A stretch of DNA of 30,878 bases from Dehalococcoidia bacterium UBA2160 (lineage in GTDB: Bacteria > Chloroflexota > Dehalococcoidia > Lucifugimonadales > UBA1123): the NCBI GenBank assembly GCA_002328865.1, contig DCWO01000166.1, forward strand, positions 1 to 30,878. The letters are read 5' to 3'. The notes under the pieces were generated by a model that was given only the letters and a program-made list of their open reading frames with translations, ran no database searches and had not been told where the DNA came from. Below are positions 8,423 to 17,143 of this stretch, one piece after another. Both the position numbers and the translations under genes were made by a program. Positions within the stretch are counted from its first letter, which is position 1; the number at the start of each line of letters is the position of its first letter.

Positions 8423-9973
8423 CTACTTTTGCCAGACGACTCGGCCGTCGGTGATGGTTCCCATAGGTTTGATTCCGGCGATATCCGACGGGTCGACTTC
8501 CAGCGGATTTCGGTCGAGCAACACCATGTCGGCCAGCATTCCTGGCGCGATCACTCCGAGATCGGTTTCTTGGCGTGCAGCATACGCCGGCGTCGCCGTC
8601 GAGAATCGTAGCGCGTCGCCGACAGTTGTCGCTTCACCCACGCCAACCTCTGAACCCTTATCCGAGAGCCGGGTGACCGCCGCATACACCCCCAGCAACG
8701 GATCCGGCGCCGCCACCGGTGCGTCGGAGCCGAACGCCACGTGCACGCCGGCGTCCGCCAGCGAGGCGCCTCGATAGAGCCACGGGAGCATCATGGGTTC
8801 AGTTTGAGCGATGTATCGCTCGCCGCTCTCGAAGATAAATCCTGGCTGAAGCACGCACACGGCGCCCGACGCCACGACGTCCGCGAAAACGTCCGGTGGC
8901 ATTTCGGAGCAGTGCTCGATCCGGTGTCGGAGGTTGACTGATCCGGCGACCTGGTTGGCTGCGGCGATCGCAGCGGCGGTGGCTGCCACAGCCTCCGCCT
9001 CCACGGCGTGGATCGCGACCTGAAAACCTTGCCTGTGGGCGTCGAGCACCATGCCCATCAATGCCTGGGCATCCGGACGGAGACGACCGGCGCTCGCGGT
9101 GACCATGACTTTCGCCGCTCCCACGGTGAGACCGTGACCGCCTTGGCCGTAGTGCAGACCGGCACGCGCAAACGATCCGACATTCGTGAAGCCGGGCATG
9201 AAGGTCGCGCGCTGATGCAACGACCCGTCCGACTTCATCGATCGGAAGGCGTTCCACCGGTCGATGGAATTACCCGCCGTTGCATCCTGGATCGTCGTGA
9301 TGCCCTTAGATGCGAGGACGGCGCTCGCGTGCCTCACCGCGTCACGCAGTTCCGAGTCGGACGGTCGCGGAATCAGGCCGTCGAGGTGCTCGTGCATCTC
9401 CAGAAGCACGCCGTTGGGCTCGCCCGACTCCAGAAATCGATCGATCGTCCCTTCGGGAGGTTCAGGCGTGCCGGACGTTAATCCAATCGCATCCAGTGCG
9501 CGGCTGTTGAGCACGCACGCGTGGCCGGAGCGGTGATCCAACCTGACGGGATGGTCGGGCGCGGCCGCGTCCAGATCCAACCGAGTCGGATGCCGGCGCT
9601 CGCGCAGATCGAAATCGCTGTATCCCGTGGCTCGGATCCAATCACCACGCTGAGTCTCGCTGGCGCGACGAGATATGGCATCCCGGACCTCGCTGATGGA
9701 CGACACCGTGCCTGGGCGACAATCGACCGCCCGGAGACTTGCCGCGTACGCGAACAGGTGACAGTGTGCGTCATGAAAACCGGGCAGCACCGTTCCGCCG
9801 CCGCAATCGAGAGTCCGAGCGCGTCCGACAGCGAATTGGGCCGCTTCCGCGTCTGTACCGATCCAGACGATTCGGTTGCCCTTAACTGCCACCGATTCGA
9901 CGAACGGCCGAGCGGGGTTCATGGTGAGCACCCGGCATCCCCTGAGCAGCAAGTCCGGGTACAGCCGGTTCAT
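8423..9973 (-). CDS. YtcJ-like metal-dependent amidohydrolase
   Basis: This 516-residue protein belongs to the amidohydrolase_3 branch (YtcJ/AepA-like) of the metal-dependent hydrolases. The N-terminal beta domain has VLTMNPARPFVESVAVKGNR, a hallmark of the branch. GFHDAHCHL supplies the metal-binding His pair at residues 70 and 72. Further ligands are in AIHAVE and RIEHCS, and the catalytic Asp in AFGSDAPV. The C-terminal beta domain ends in GVIAPGMLADMVLLDRNPLEV and DGRVVWQK. The family hydrolyses amide or cyclic C-N bonds of diverse small molecules; the substrate here is unknown. The gene starts 34 bp after the NIPSNAP gene stop and lacks a clear ribosome-binding site of its own, so it is probably cotranscribed from the promoter at 10448-10476. 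Confidence 0.9.
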   Translation of the reverse strand: MNRLYPDLLLRGCRVLTMNPARPFVESVAVKGNRIVWIGTDAEAAQFAVGRARTLDCGGGTVLPGFHDAHCHLFAYAASLRAVDCRPGTVSSISEVRDAISRRASETQRGDWIRATGYSDFDLRERRHPTRLDLDAAAPDHPVRLDHRSGHACVLNSRALDAIGLTSGTPEPPEGTIDRFLESGEPNGVLLEMHEHLDGLIPRPSDSELRDAVRHASAVLASKGITTIQDATAGNSIDRWNAFRSMKSDGSLHQRATFMPGFTNVGSFARAGLHYGQGGHGLTVGAAKVMVTASAGRLRPDAQALMGMVLDAHRQGFQVAIHAVEAEAVAATAAAIAAANQVAGSVNLRHRIEHCSEMPPDVFADVVASGAVCVLQPGFIFESGERYIAQTEPMMLPWLYRGASLADAGVHVAFGSDAPVAAPDPLLGVYAAVTRLSDKGSEVGVGEATTVGDALRFSTATPAYAARQETDLGVIAPGMLADMVLLDRNPLEVDPSDIAGIKPMGTITDGRVVWQK

Positions 9974-10007
9974 GGCGATTTACGTTGCGATGCCTTAGGC
10001 CCCCGGC

Positions 10008-10328
10008 CTATTGCATCACGGAGCGAGACGTGGCTTCGATCCGCCGTACGACGATCTTGGACCGATCCATCATCGCCGGAATTCTCGGGCCGATGTCGTT
10101 CTTCCAGGTGTCGCTCTCGTAGACTGCGGCATACAGCCTTTCTCGCTCTTCCTCGCTCTCGAAGCGCCTGATCCAGATGTAGAGGTCGTCTTCTTCCTGG
10201 CCCACATAGCTCCCCAAAATGACCATGCCCTTTCCGACCTGGAATGGGATGATCTCCTCTTCCATGAACTTGACCCAATTATCTCGCTGTCCGGCTTGCG
10301 TGCGGTACTCTCGTAGCTCGAAGAACAT
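10008..10328 (-). CDS. NIPSNAP family protein
   Basis: The 106-residue protein shows the NIPSNAP ferredoxin-like fold signatures: MFFELREYRT at the N-terminus, a helix with WVKFMEEEIIPFQ, the strand MVILGSYVGQEEDDLYIWIRRFES, and a final EREKLY-like helix followed by W-KNDIGPRIPAMMD. NIPSNAP proteins are small dimeric alpha-beta barrel proteins of uncertain biochemical role. The frame is open up to 10418, but GGAGGAG at 10334-10340, five bases before the ATG at 10326-10328, fixes the start. It heads a two-gene unit with the amidohydrolase, which suggests a shared small-molecule pathway. Confidence 0.88.
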   Translation of the reverse strand: MFFELREYRTQAGQRDNWVKFMEEEIIPFQVGKGMVILGSYVGQEEDDLYIWIRRFESEEERERLYAAVYESDTWKNDIGPRIPAMMDRSKIVVRRIEATSRSVMQ

Positions 10329-10333
10329 CCAGT

Positions 10334-10340
10334 CTCCTCC
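10334..10340 (-). promoter_or_regulatory. ribosome-binding site that fixes the NIPSNAP start
   Basis: GGAGGAG on the minus strand lies five bases upstream of the ATG at 10326-10328. It rules out the longer in-frame start at 10418. Confidence 0.85.
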
Positions 10341-10447
10341 AATATCGATGATTGCTCGTTTCGCGAACGATGCCCGATCGACATGTTCCAAGTGATCCCG
10401 TTGAGGGCTGAACTTCACGCCCGCGCCGTCGATTCGGGCGGGCTTTC

Positions 10448-10476
10448 AATTTATGCCGGTCAGTCGCTCGTGTCAA
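10448..10476 (-). promoter_or_regulatory. sigma-70-like promoter for the NIPSNAP - amidohydrolase operon
   Basis: TTGACA (10471-10476, perfect) is separated by 17 bp from TAAATT (10448-10453) on the minus strand. Transcription would begin near 10441, giving a leader of about 110 nt. The spacer contains TGACCGGC, the same octamer found at the -35 region of the promoters at 8324-8353 and 29404-29432. Confidence 0.65.
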
Positions 10477-10623
10477 CGGTGTCGCGCTCTCGGTTGGCGC
10501 AATGACAATGGCAAGCTGGACACATCGTTCGCCGCGTCGATCGTCAAGGGCGTCAAATCCGCGGCAGCCATCGTGCCCAGGCCAGCGACAGATCACGTTG
10601 TGTCACCAGTGCACAGATTGCCC

Positions 10624-12030
10624 TTAATGGCCTGCGCCACCGGTTCGGCGCGGCCCAGACCGGATGATACACCAGCCGACGGCGCCGCATATCAGAGACG
10701 ATATGAGTATGGCCAGTTTGGACTCGGCGACAAGCTGTTCGCCGTCTAGGGCCAACCCGGTAATGAATATGGACATGGTGAATCCGATCCCACCCAGCCA
10801 GGATGCACCGTAGATCTGCTTCCAACTCACTCCAAGAGGCTTTGTGGCGATGCCGGTGCGGATGGCGAGCCATGCGAAAACGAATATCCCCGCCTGTTTT
10901 CCGATCACCAAGCCGACCAAAACTCCTAAGGCCACCCGTCCCGACAGTGCGTCCAGTAAGCCGCTGTCCAGGGTCACGCCCGCGTTGGCCAAGGCGAACA
11001 CCGGCATGACGACGAAGGCGACCCAGGAGTGGAGGTCGTGCTCCAGTTGTTGCAGCGGCGACTCGACATCCATGCAGGCCTGTTCCAGTTCCTCGACCGC
11101 GCCGCGCTGCGCGATGGTCGTATGCTCGGTGTCGCCACGATCGATGCTCCGCTCGAACCTGTCCAGCAACGCCCTGCCGTGATCCACGAACTCTCGAGGA
11201 TCAATCCGAACGCTGCTTGGTATCGTCGCGGCCACCAGAATTCCGGCTATGGAAGCATGGATTCCGGATGTGAGGAAAGCGAGCCACACCCCTAGTCCGA
11301 ATACAGCGTAGACCACGGCGTGGCGAACGCCGAGCCAGTTAAGTGCCGAGAGAACCGCGAGAAATCCCACCGCGACGCCGAGGTTGGCCCAGACGAGCTC
11401 GTCGGTGTAGAACAGGGCGATCACGGCCACGGCGCCGATGTCGTCCGCGATGGCGAACGCGGTCAGGAACACCTTGAGCGAGATGGGAACGCGACTGCCC
11501 AACAGAGCTAGAACGCCCAAAGAGAACCCAATGTCTGTCGCCATCGGAATTCCCCAGCCTTGAGCGCCATCCTGTCCGGCATTGAGCATCGTGTACAACG
11601 CAGCCGGAATCGCCATCCCGCCCACCGCCGCGACGACCGGCAGAGCTGCTCGTTTGGGGCTGGCCAACTCGCCCACGAGAACAGCCCGTTTGATCTCCAG
11701 CCCCACGACGAAGAAGAACACCGCCATGAGGGCATCGTTGATCCAGAAATGCAGGGTTCCGTCCAGAACGTAATCGGCAAATCCGACCTTCAGATGCGTT
11801 TCCCAAAGCTCGTGATAGCTGTGCGACCACGGCGAGTTGGCCCACGCCAGTGCCACAATCGTACACGCGAGCAGCACGATGCCGGCCGAGGCTTCTTGGG
11901 CGGTGAACCTCTGAAAGGGACGCACCATCGGGTCAATTCGCGGTTCAACGGACGGGGAGCCAAAGCTTCTGATGAATTGCACCGGGGCCTCCTGATTGTC
12001 AGCGCGTTCCGGTCTGGCGCCTGTGATCAT
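10624..12030 (-). CDS. nhaA: Na+/H+ antiporter NhaA
   Basis: This inner-membrane electrogenic antiporter expels Na+ in exchange for protons. The pH-sensor and ion-binding features of the family are clear: FFFVVGLEIKR, MATDIGFSLGVLALLG with D166 (E. coli D133), AFAIADDIGAVAVIALFY with D196-D197 (E. coli D163/D164, the ion-binding pair at the same 30-residue spacing), and GKQAGIF with the lysine matching E. coli K300. An acidic and polar cytoplasmic insertion (about residues 285-335, DHGRALLDRFERSIDRGDTEH) is longer than in E. coli. The first 30-40 residues are not conserved, so the start at 12030 is uncertain; a later start near MVRPFQRF is possible. It follows a cation exchanger gene after 199 bp, suggesting a small ion-homeostasis group fitting a saline habitat. 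Confidence 0.93.
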   Translation of the reverse strand: MITGARPERADNQEAPVQFIRSFGSPSVEPRIDPMVRPFQRFTAQEASAGIVLLACTIVALAWANSPWSHSYHELWETHLKVGFADYVLDGTLHFWINDALMAVFFFVVGLEIKRAVLVGELASPKRAALPVVAAVGGMAIPAALYTMLNAGQDGAQGWGIPMATDIGFSLGVLALLGSRVPISLKVFLTAFAIADDIGAVAVIALFYTDELVWANLGVAVGFLAVLSALNWLGVRHAVVYAVFGLGVWLAFLTSGIHASIAGILVAATIPSSVRIDPREFVDHGRALLDRFERSIDRGDTEHTTIAQRGAVEELEQACMDVESPLQQLEHDLHSWVAFVVMPVFALANAGVTLDSGLLDALSGRVALGVLVGLVIGKQAGIFVFAWLAIRTGIATKPLGVSWKQIYGASWLGGIGFTMSIFITGLALDGEQLVAESKLAILISSLICGAVGWCIIRSGPRRTGGAGH

Positions 12031-12229
12031 TGAGTGGGGCGATGCGGCACGGACGTTGCCTCATCGATCGCAATTCTTCGAACTAATCGCCAACTGGGAG
12101 CGAGTCTGCGACTAGGCCGGAGAATGAATGATGCATCAGGTCTCCGAGGACGAAGAACAGCGGGGTTTCGCAACTGGACGCAAATCTCGTCTCAGGCGTG
12201 CTCTTTGGTTCCACAGTCGTTGCACACCG

Positions 12230-13240
12230 TCAACCCAGACGAAACACCAACACGCTCGCCATCGCGTACAACCCTATGAGCGTCAGCCCTTCGAATGTCC
12301 AGAATCGGCTGGGCCTCATTCGAGATCGGTCAAGCAGCGAGATCAACACGACGACAGTCATGAGTATCGCTATGATGGCCGTGAGCAGGTGAATCTGGGC
12401 GACATTGCTCCAAAGAGCCCCGTCTGTGAATGCCGCGTCGTCGATAACAAGGACGAATCCCATGTTGAACAGGTTGCTGCCGAGCACGTTCGATATCGCG
12501 AGAGTCGGGGCGTTCAATCGAATCGCGGCGACGGCGGTGGCCAACTCCGGCAGCGAAGTGCTTAGAGCCAGGAACTGAGTGCCGACAAAGCTCTTTTCCC
12601 AGCCCAACTCTTCCGCTATGGAGTCTCCCGTATTAGCAAGCCAAATCGCCGAGCTCACGATAAACGCCGCCGCCGCCAAAAACGTAAGCGCGGCCGTCGT
12701 TCCGCTGGCGTCGGCATACTTGTCGACGTCTTCGCTCTCGACATCTTCTTGAGATTGCTCTGATCGGTAGATCAAAAACAGCGCCGTCAAGAATGCTGCG
12801 ATCAAGACCAACGACACTGGACTCACGGGCCAGGTTGACGTTGTGGTCGTCAAGCCATGGATCACGAGAGCGCCTAAGGCTATGGCTATGACTCCGATTC
12901 CCAAGACGCCTTGTAGCGCCACCGTCGGGCTTACAATCGTTAGGATTGGGCCCCGACGCCAAAAAATATCCAACAACCCCACGATCAACAGGTTGAACAG
13001 ATTACTCCCAAACGCGTCGCCCGCGGCGAGGTCAGGGGCGTCAAAGAAAGTCACTGAGCTGACGCCGGTGCCCAATTCGGGGAGCGACGTCGCGGTCGCG
13101 AGCAGCACGACTCCGATGAGCGACTGGCCCAGGCCGGATTTCAGGGCGATGATGTCGGCGGATTTCGCAAGAAAGTGGGACGCCAATAGGATGATGACGG
13201 TGGCGCCGGCCAACTGGAGCCACAGAAGGGCAATCAGCAT
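12230..13240 (-). CDS. CaCA family Na+/Ca2+ (cation) exchanger, YrbG-like
   Basis: The 336-residue membrane protein has the two inverted alpha repeats of the Ca2+/cation antiporter superfamily. Alpha-1 contains ATATSLPELGTGVSS and GDAFGSNLFNLL; alpha-2 contains LSTSLPELATAVAAI and ISNVLGSNLFNMGFVLVIDD. The Ser-Leu-Pro-Glu glutamates are the ion ligands of the family. The central cytoplasmic loop is short and very acidic (SEQSQEDVESEDVDKYAD), as in bacterial YrbG-like proteins rather than eukaryotic NCX. The start is supported by AGGAG seven bases before the ATG at 13238-13240. A TATGAT box at 13268-13273 may be its -10 element, with no clear -35. It most likely exports Ca2+ using a Na+ or H+ gradient; ion specificity is not readable from sequence. 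Confidence 0.9.
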   Translation of the reverse strand: MLIALLWLQLAGATVIILLASHFLAKSADIIALKSGLGQSLIGVVLLATATSLPELGTGVSSVTFFDAPDLAAGDAFGSNLFNLLIVGLLDIFWRRGPILTIVSPTVALQGVLGIGVIAIALGALVIHGLTTTTSTWPVSPVSLVLIAAFLTALFLIYRSEQSQEDVESEDVDKYADASGTTAALTFLAAAAFIVSSAIWLANTGDSIAEELGWEKSFVGTQFLALSTSLPELATAVAAIRLNAPTLAISNVLGSNLFNMGFVLVIDDAAFTDGALWSNVAQIHLLTAIIAILMTVVVLISLLDRSRMRPSRFWTFEGLTLIGLYAMASVLVFRLG

Positions 13241-13366
13241 TAAGCACTCCTGTCCGGATTGTCCCGGATCATAGACGCATCTTGGGCGACTCGCGTCCGG
13301 ACCGGCGCTGTTCTTGGGTCAGCGATCTGCCACGCAATCACCATCGGCATGCCGTGTACGGCGCAC

Positions 13367-13398
13367 AAAAAGATCGGCCCCAGGTTGCTGGGGTCGAT
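13367..13398 (-). terminator. intrinsic terminator after cysS-glycosyltransferase
   Basis: Reading the minus strand, ATCG-A-CCCCAG, loop CAAC, CTGGGG-C-CGAT forms an 11-position stem with a single A-C mismatch. It is followed by CTTTTTG. It begins about 27 nt past the cysS-glycosyltransferase stop at 13425 and separates that gene from the exchanger gene downstream. Confidence 0.75.
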
Positions 13399-13424
13399 TC
13401 CCGAGCGATCGAGCGCACACCATT

Positions 13425-15611
13425 CTACGTGATTGGTTGATTGCTCGCCAACAGGTCTGTCCTCTCGCCCCATTTGTCGAGGAACCGCCCGTAGTTTTTG
13501 CGGCTAAGTTCGTCGCGTTCTCCCTCGGCGAGGTCGCTCCAAACCCGATGTTCGTGCAGGATCACGGGAAGCGATTGGTCCGAGTACACACGGTAACCCT
13601 TGTCTTTGAAGTGGAAGCTGTAGTCGATGTCTAGGTTGCGATAGAATCTGAAGCTCTCCCGCATCAGCCCTACATCCCGAAGCCGGTTTCGTCGGAAGGC
13701 GAAGCAGTACGCCTGCATCGCGTCCATCTCTCCGGTCTCCCCCTCTCCGTCATGGAAGTGGTGGAGGTCGTCGGTTCTGAGGCCAAACGGACCCGCCACG
13801 CCGGTGTTTGGGTCGTCGAGCATCTCACCGATCCGGTCGAATATGTCGCCTCCGAGTTCTACGCTGGTGTCCAACATAACGATCGTCTTCCCGAGGCTCT
13901 GTTTCAGCGCGATGTTCTTGGCCGCGCCCTCGCCGAGCGTGTGATCGGCGTGGATCGCGCGAACGGCCGGCTGCGCATCGGCGAGCTCGTCGAGCCAGTC
14001 AGGCGTGCCGTCGGTGGACCCGTTGTCGACAACGATCACCTCGGCCGAACGGTCGCCGACCCACTTGAGCGCGCTTTCGACGCAACGTTGTACGTCGCCA
14101 ACGTAGTTGTTGGCGACAACGGCGATCGTGAAGTCAAACGCGTCGTCCATGTCGATCAGAGAGGGCACTTCAGCGGAGGAGGAAACCGTATCTCGCTGTT
14201 GCTCGGTCATCTCCCATTGTGCCTTGACCCGAACCTTCGTGCCGTCACGCCCGTCTTGGAGGTCGTAGCCTTCCTCGGCGAGCTGACCACGAATTCGGTC
14301 GGCCTGGATGTAGTCGCCTGTCTTCCTGAGCGCCGCCCGCTCGTCGATCCTCGACGCAACATCGTCCGGCGCATCGCGTCCATCCCCCGCGGCATCCAAG
14401 TCGAGACCGAGTACATGATCGAACTGGCGCGCGATCTTCAGTTTCGTTTGACCCGGCAGGTCGCACCTGGCCATCTCCCATGTAAGCGCCAAAGCTCCCG
14501 GCAGATCGAGGTTGTCGTTCACCCGGTCCAGGAACTTGCCGGTCCACTCTTCGACCGCGCTGCCGTCGTTGCTTGTCGACTGCAAGGACACGGACCACTC
14601 CCGAACCCGATTCCTGAGCCGTTGCAGCCCACGCTGGGCGGCTTTGAGCGCCGTAAACGTGAAGTTGAGCCGCGTCCGGTACCGGGCTGTCATGCAGAGG
14701 TATCGGAACGCCAGCGGCTCCAATCCTTGATTTTCGAAATCCGACAGGATAAACGAGTTCCCGGTAGATTTGGCCATCTTGACGCCGTCGGCGAGGAGGT
14801 GTTGTCCGTGCACCCAGGTGTTGACGACCGGCTCGCCCACGTAGGCCTCGCTCTGGCCGATCTCGCCCTCGTGGTGAGGGAAGATGTTGTCGACGCCGCC
14901 GGTGTGGATGTCGAAGCGCCTGCCCAGGTACTTGATCGACATTGCAGAGCACTCGATGTGCCAGCCGGGGAAGCCCTCTCCCCATGGGCTGGGCCACTTG
15001 ATCTCGCGCCCCTCTTCGGCGCTCTTCCACAGCGTAAAATCTCTGGGGTCACGCTTGTTGGGATCGGCATCGACCCGAACGGCCTCAAGCAATTCGGCCT
15101 CGTGTATGTTGCCGGACAGTTTGCCGTACTCGGGGAACTCGGACACCGCGAAGTAGACGTTGCCCTCGACCACATAGGCGGTTCCCTTGGCCACGAGGTC
15201 TTCGACGATCTCCAACATTTCGGCCACGTGATCGGTCGCCTTCGGAAATTCCATCGCGCGAATGATGTTGAGGCTGGCTTCGTCAGCCAGGAATCTATCG
15301 GTGTAGAACTGCGCGATCTCAGCGGGGGTTTTGCCTTCGGCCAAAGCCGCGGCGATCACCTTGTCTTCGCCCTGTTCCAACACCTCCTGCCGCATGTGTC
15401 CGACGTCGGTGATGTTCTTTATGTGCCGGACTTCCAACCCTTGGAACTCCAGAGCTCGACGGATCCAGTCTGCCATCAGGTAGGATCGAAGGTTGCCGAT
15501 ATGGGCGTCGCGGTAAACGGTGGGGCCACAGGAGTACATCTTGATAACGTCAGGCTCTATGGGCGCCACTTCGTCAAGGTTTTTCGTGAGGGTGTTGTAA
15601 ACGCTTAGCAC
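13425..15611 (-). CDS. cysS: cysteinyl-tRNA synthetase fused to a family 2 glycosyltransferase domain
   Basis: Residues 1 to about 467 are a complete class I cysteinyl-tRNA synthetase. MYSCGPTVYRDAHIGN carries zinc ligand C28 and the HIGH-type motif, C221 in WHIECSAMS, H246 and E250 in FPHHEGEIGQSEA complete the zinc site, and KMAKS (278-282) stands at the KMSKS loop. The synthetase C-terminal helix domain ends with ADRIRGQLAEEGYDLQDG and KVRVKAQW. The frame continues through a short polar linker into a GT2 glycosyltransferase (about 488-728): FTIAVVANNYVGD, VIVVDNGSTDGTPDW, a MLDTSVEL strand at the DxD position, NLDIDYSFHF and a final LHEHRVWS. The start is GTG at 15609-15611 with GGAGAG seven bases upstream. 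An internal ATG at codon 468 has only an adjacent GGGAG, so separate translation of the second domain looks unlikely. It lies 65 bp after pyk. Confidence 0.92.
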   Translation of the reverse strand: MLSVYNTLTKNLDEVAPIEPDVIKMYSCGPTVYRDAHIGNLRSYLMADWIRRALEFQGLEVRHIKNITDVGHMRQEVLEQGEDKVIAAALAEGKTPAEIAQFYTDRFLADEASLNIIRAMEFPKATDHVAEMLEIVEDLVAKGTAYVVEGNVYFAVSEFPEYGKLSGNIHEAELLEAVRVDADPNKRDPRDFTLWKSAEEGREIKWPSPWGEGFPGWHIECSAMSIKYLGRRFDIHTGGVDNIFPHHEGEIGQSEAYVGEPVVNTWVHGQHLLADGVKMAKSTGNSFILSDFENQGLEPLAFRYLCMTARYRTRLNFTFTALKAAQRGLQRLRNRVREWSVSLQSTSNDGSAVEEWTGKFLDRVNDNLDLPGALALTWEMARCDLPGQTKLKIARQFDHVLGLDLDAAGDGRDAPDDVASRIDERAALRKTGDYIQADRIRGQLAEEGYDLQDGRDGTKVRVKAQWEMTEQQRDTVSSSAEVPSLIDMDDAFDFTIAVVANNYVGDVQRCVESALKWVGDRSAEVIVVDNGSTDGTPDWLDELADAQPAVRAIHADHTLGEGAAKNIALKQSLGKTIVMLDTSVELGGDIFDRIGEMLDDPNTGVAGPFGLRTDDLHHFHDGEGETGEMDAMQAYCFAFRRNRLRDVGLMRESFRFYRNLDIDYSFHFKDKGYRVYSDQSLPVILHEHRVWSDLAEGERDELSRKNYGRFLDKWGERTDLLASNQPIT

Positions 15612-15676
15612 CTAATGCTCTCCAGTGGCTCTGGTCCGTAATGATTTCGCCGGGTTGCCCGCCATGACGGCCTCGA

Positions 15677-17143
15677 TTAGGCGGGTCCGGATGCGCGTCC
15701 GGAGGGCACGTCCATCACATGGAGCAGGTCCGTGCCTCCGACCAGTCCTATAGTGACGCCCGCGACCAAGACCACCTTGCCTCGTCCCTGGATCCATCCT
15801 GATTTCAGCGCGTAGTCCTCGCCGACAGCGAAAAAGTCGTCGACCGACTCGAGCCCGCCCACGATGAGAGGCGTGACGCCCCATCTCAGGGTCAGCTGTT
15901 TGCGAACCCGTTCCGACGGGGTCAACGCTAGGATATGCGCCTCAGGGCGGAATTGGGACACACGGCCGGCGGTCGACCCGGATTCAGTGAAAGCAACGAT
16001 CAATCTTGCTTTGAGCTGGAACGCCGTGCGGCAGGCGTCATAGCTGATTGCATCGTCGGTCTGGTCTTCGACGTCAGTGTATTTCTCGCGAATCATGTTC
16101 GCGTACGGGAGGGCGGCCTCCGCCTGCAAAGCCACGTCCCTCATCGTCTCGATCGCCTGCACCGGGTAACCTCCGGCAGCGGTTTCGCCGGAGAGCATTA
16201 TGGCGTCGGTGCCGTCGTAGATGGCGTTGGCGACGTCCGTGACCTCGGCCCTAGTAGGCGTCGGCGACTTTATCATGGACTCCAGCATCTGCGTGGCGGT
16301 GATGACCGGTTTGCCTCCGCGGTTGCATTGTGCGATGAGCTGTTTCTGGATGACGGGCACTCGCGCCAGCGGCACTTCCACGCCCATGTCGCCGCGGGCC
16401 ACCATGATGGCGTCCGACGCATCCAATATCTCGCTGAAATTATCCAAGGCTTCAGCCGTTTCGATCTTCGAGATTATGTACGGCTCGGGTCCGCGTTCCC
16501 TCAGCAACTCGCGGGCGAGATTTACGTCGATGTCCCTCGTTACGTTGGACAAAGCGATGAAGTCCGCGCCGACGTCGGCAGCGAGATTCAACCCGTTTTT
16601 GGCGCGTTCGTCCAGGAATGGCAGGGCCGGCGCCTTGCCAGGTATGGCCACTCCTCGGCGCTCGGTCACTCGACCGCCGAATGTGACCTGACAGATCACG
16701 TCCTCGCCGGAGATCTCCTGGACGACGAGCTTTACATTGCCGTCGTCAACGAAGACGGCGCCGCCGACGACGGCGTCACGATGGATGCCGTGAGGCGAGA
16801 CGCTGAGGAGCTTGGGATTGCCTCGGACCTCTCTGCTGGTCAGGGTAATGGCGGCCCCTTCGACCAGGTCGAGAACGCCGGGATCTTGATACCCGGTTCG
16901 GTATTTGGGGCCCGGCACGTCAATCATGATTCCAACGGGCGTATTCAACTCGTCCGAAGCCGCCCGCACCTGGTTGATTGCGGCTCGATGAGCATCAGGC
17001 GAACCATGGCTCAAGTTCAACCGAGCAACGCTCATGCCGTTGACTATGAGACCTCTGATCGTCTCGTCCGAGGCCGTTGAAGGACCAAGCGTACAAACGA
17101 TCTTGGTTTTGGGCCTGGCGATGGAGTTGCCGAGTGCATTCAT
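15677..17143 (-). CDS. pyk: pyruvate kinase
   Basis: The enzyme converts phosphoenolpyruvate and ADP to pyruvate and ATP. TKIVCTLGPSTAS is the canonical N-terminal beta strand of the TIM barrel, with RLNLSHGS, DVPGPKYRTG (a Dehalococcoidia-style version of the usual D-x-x-GP-IRTG), ISKIETAEALDNF and DAIMVARGDMGVE (Mg2+ and PEP binding), and MLESMIKSPTPTRAEVTDVANAIYDG as the family signature. The C-terminal allosteric domain is present. At 488 residues it has the typical length. The start at 17143 has no strong ribosome-binding site. A TAGTAT box at 17189-17194 could be the -10 element. It is the first gene of a pyk - cysS pair and is divergent from the CdsZ-like gene. Confidence 0.95.
   Translation of the reverse strand: MNALGNSIARPKTKIVCTLGPSTASDETIRGLIVNGMSVARLNLSHGSPDAHRAAINQVRAASDELNTPVGIMIDVPGPKYRTGYQDPGVLDLVEGAAITLTSREVRGNPKLLSVSPHGIHRDAVVGGAVFVDDGNVKLVVQEISGEDVICQVTFGGRVTERRGVAIPGKAPALPFLDERAKNGLNLAADVGADFIALSNVTRDIDVNLARELLRERGPEPYIISKIETAEALDNFSEILDASDAIMVARGDMGVEVPLARVPVIQKQLIAQCNRGGKPVITATQMLESMIKSPTPTRAEVTDVANAIYDGTDAIMLSGETAAGGYPVQAIETMRDVALQAEAALPYANMIREKYTDVEDQTDDAISYDACRTAFQLKARLIVAFTESGSTAGRVSQFRPEAHILALTPSERVRKQLTLRWGVTPLIVGGLESVDDFFAVGEDYALKSGWIQGRGKVVLVAGVTIGLVGGTDLLHVMDVPSGRASGPA

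Noticed and set aside
14208..14210. Separate start for the glycosyltransferase half of the cysS fusion
   Set aside because: The ATG has GGGAG directly adjacent with no spacing, and the frame is continuous, so a single fusion protein is the simpler reading.
13752..15608. 618-codon open frame on the plus strand
   Set aside because: It lies exactly antisense to the fused cysS gene, whose protein has all family motifs. The antisense translation has no recognisable domain and is a GC-bias shadow.
15935..17080. 381-codon plus-strand frame
   Set aside because: It is antisense to pyruvate kinase, with no domain signature.
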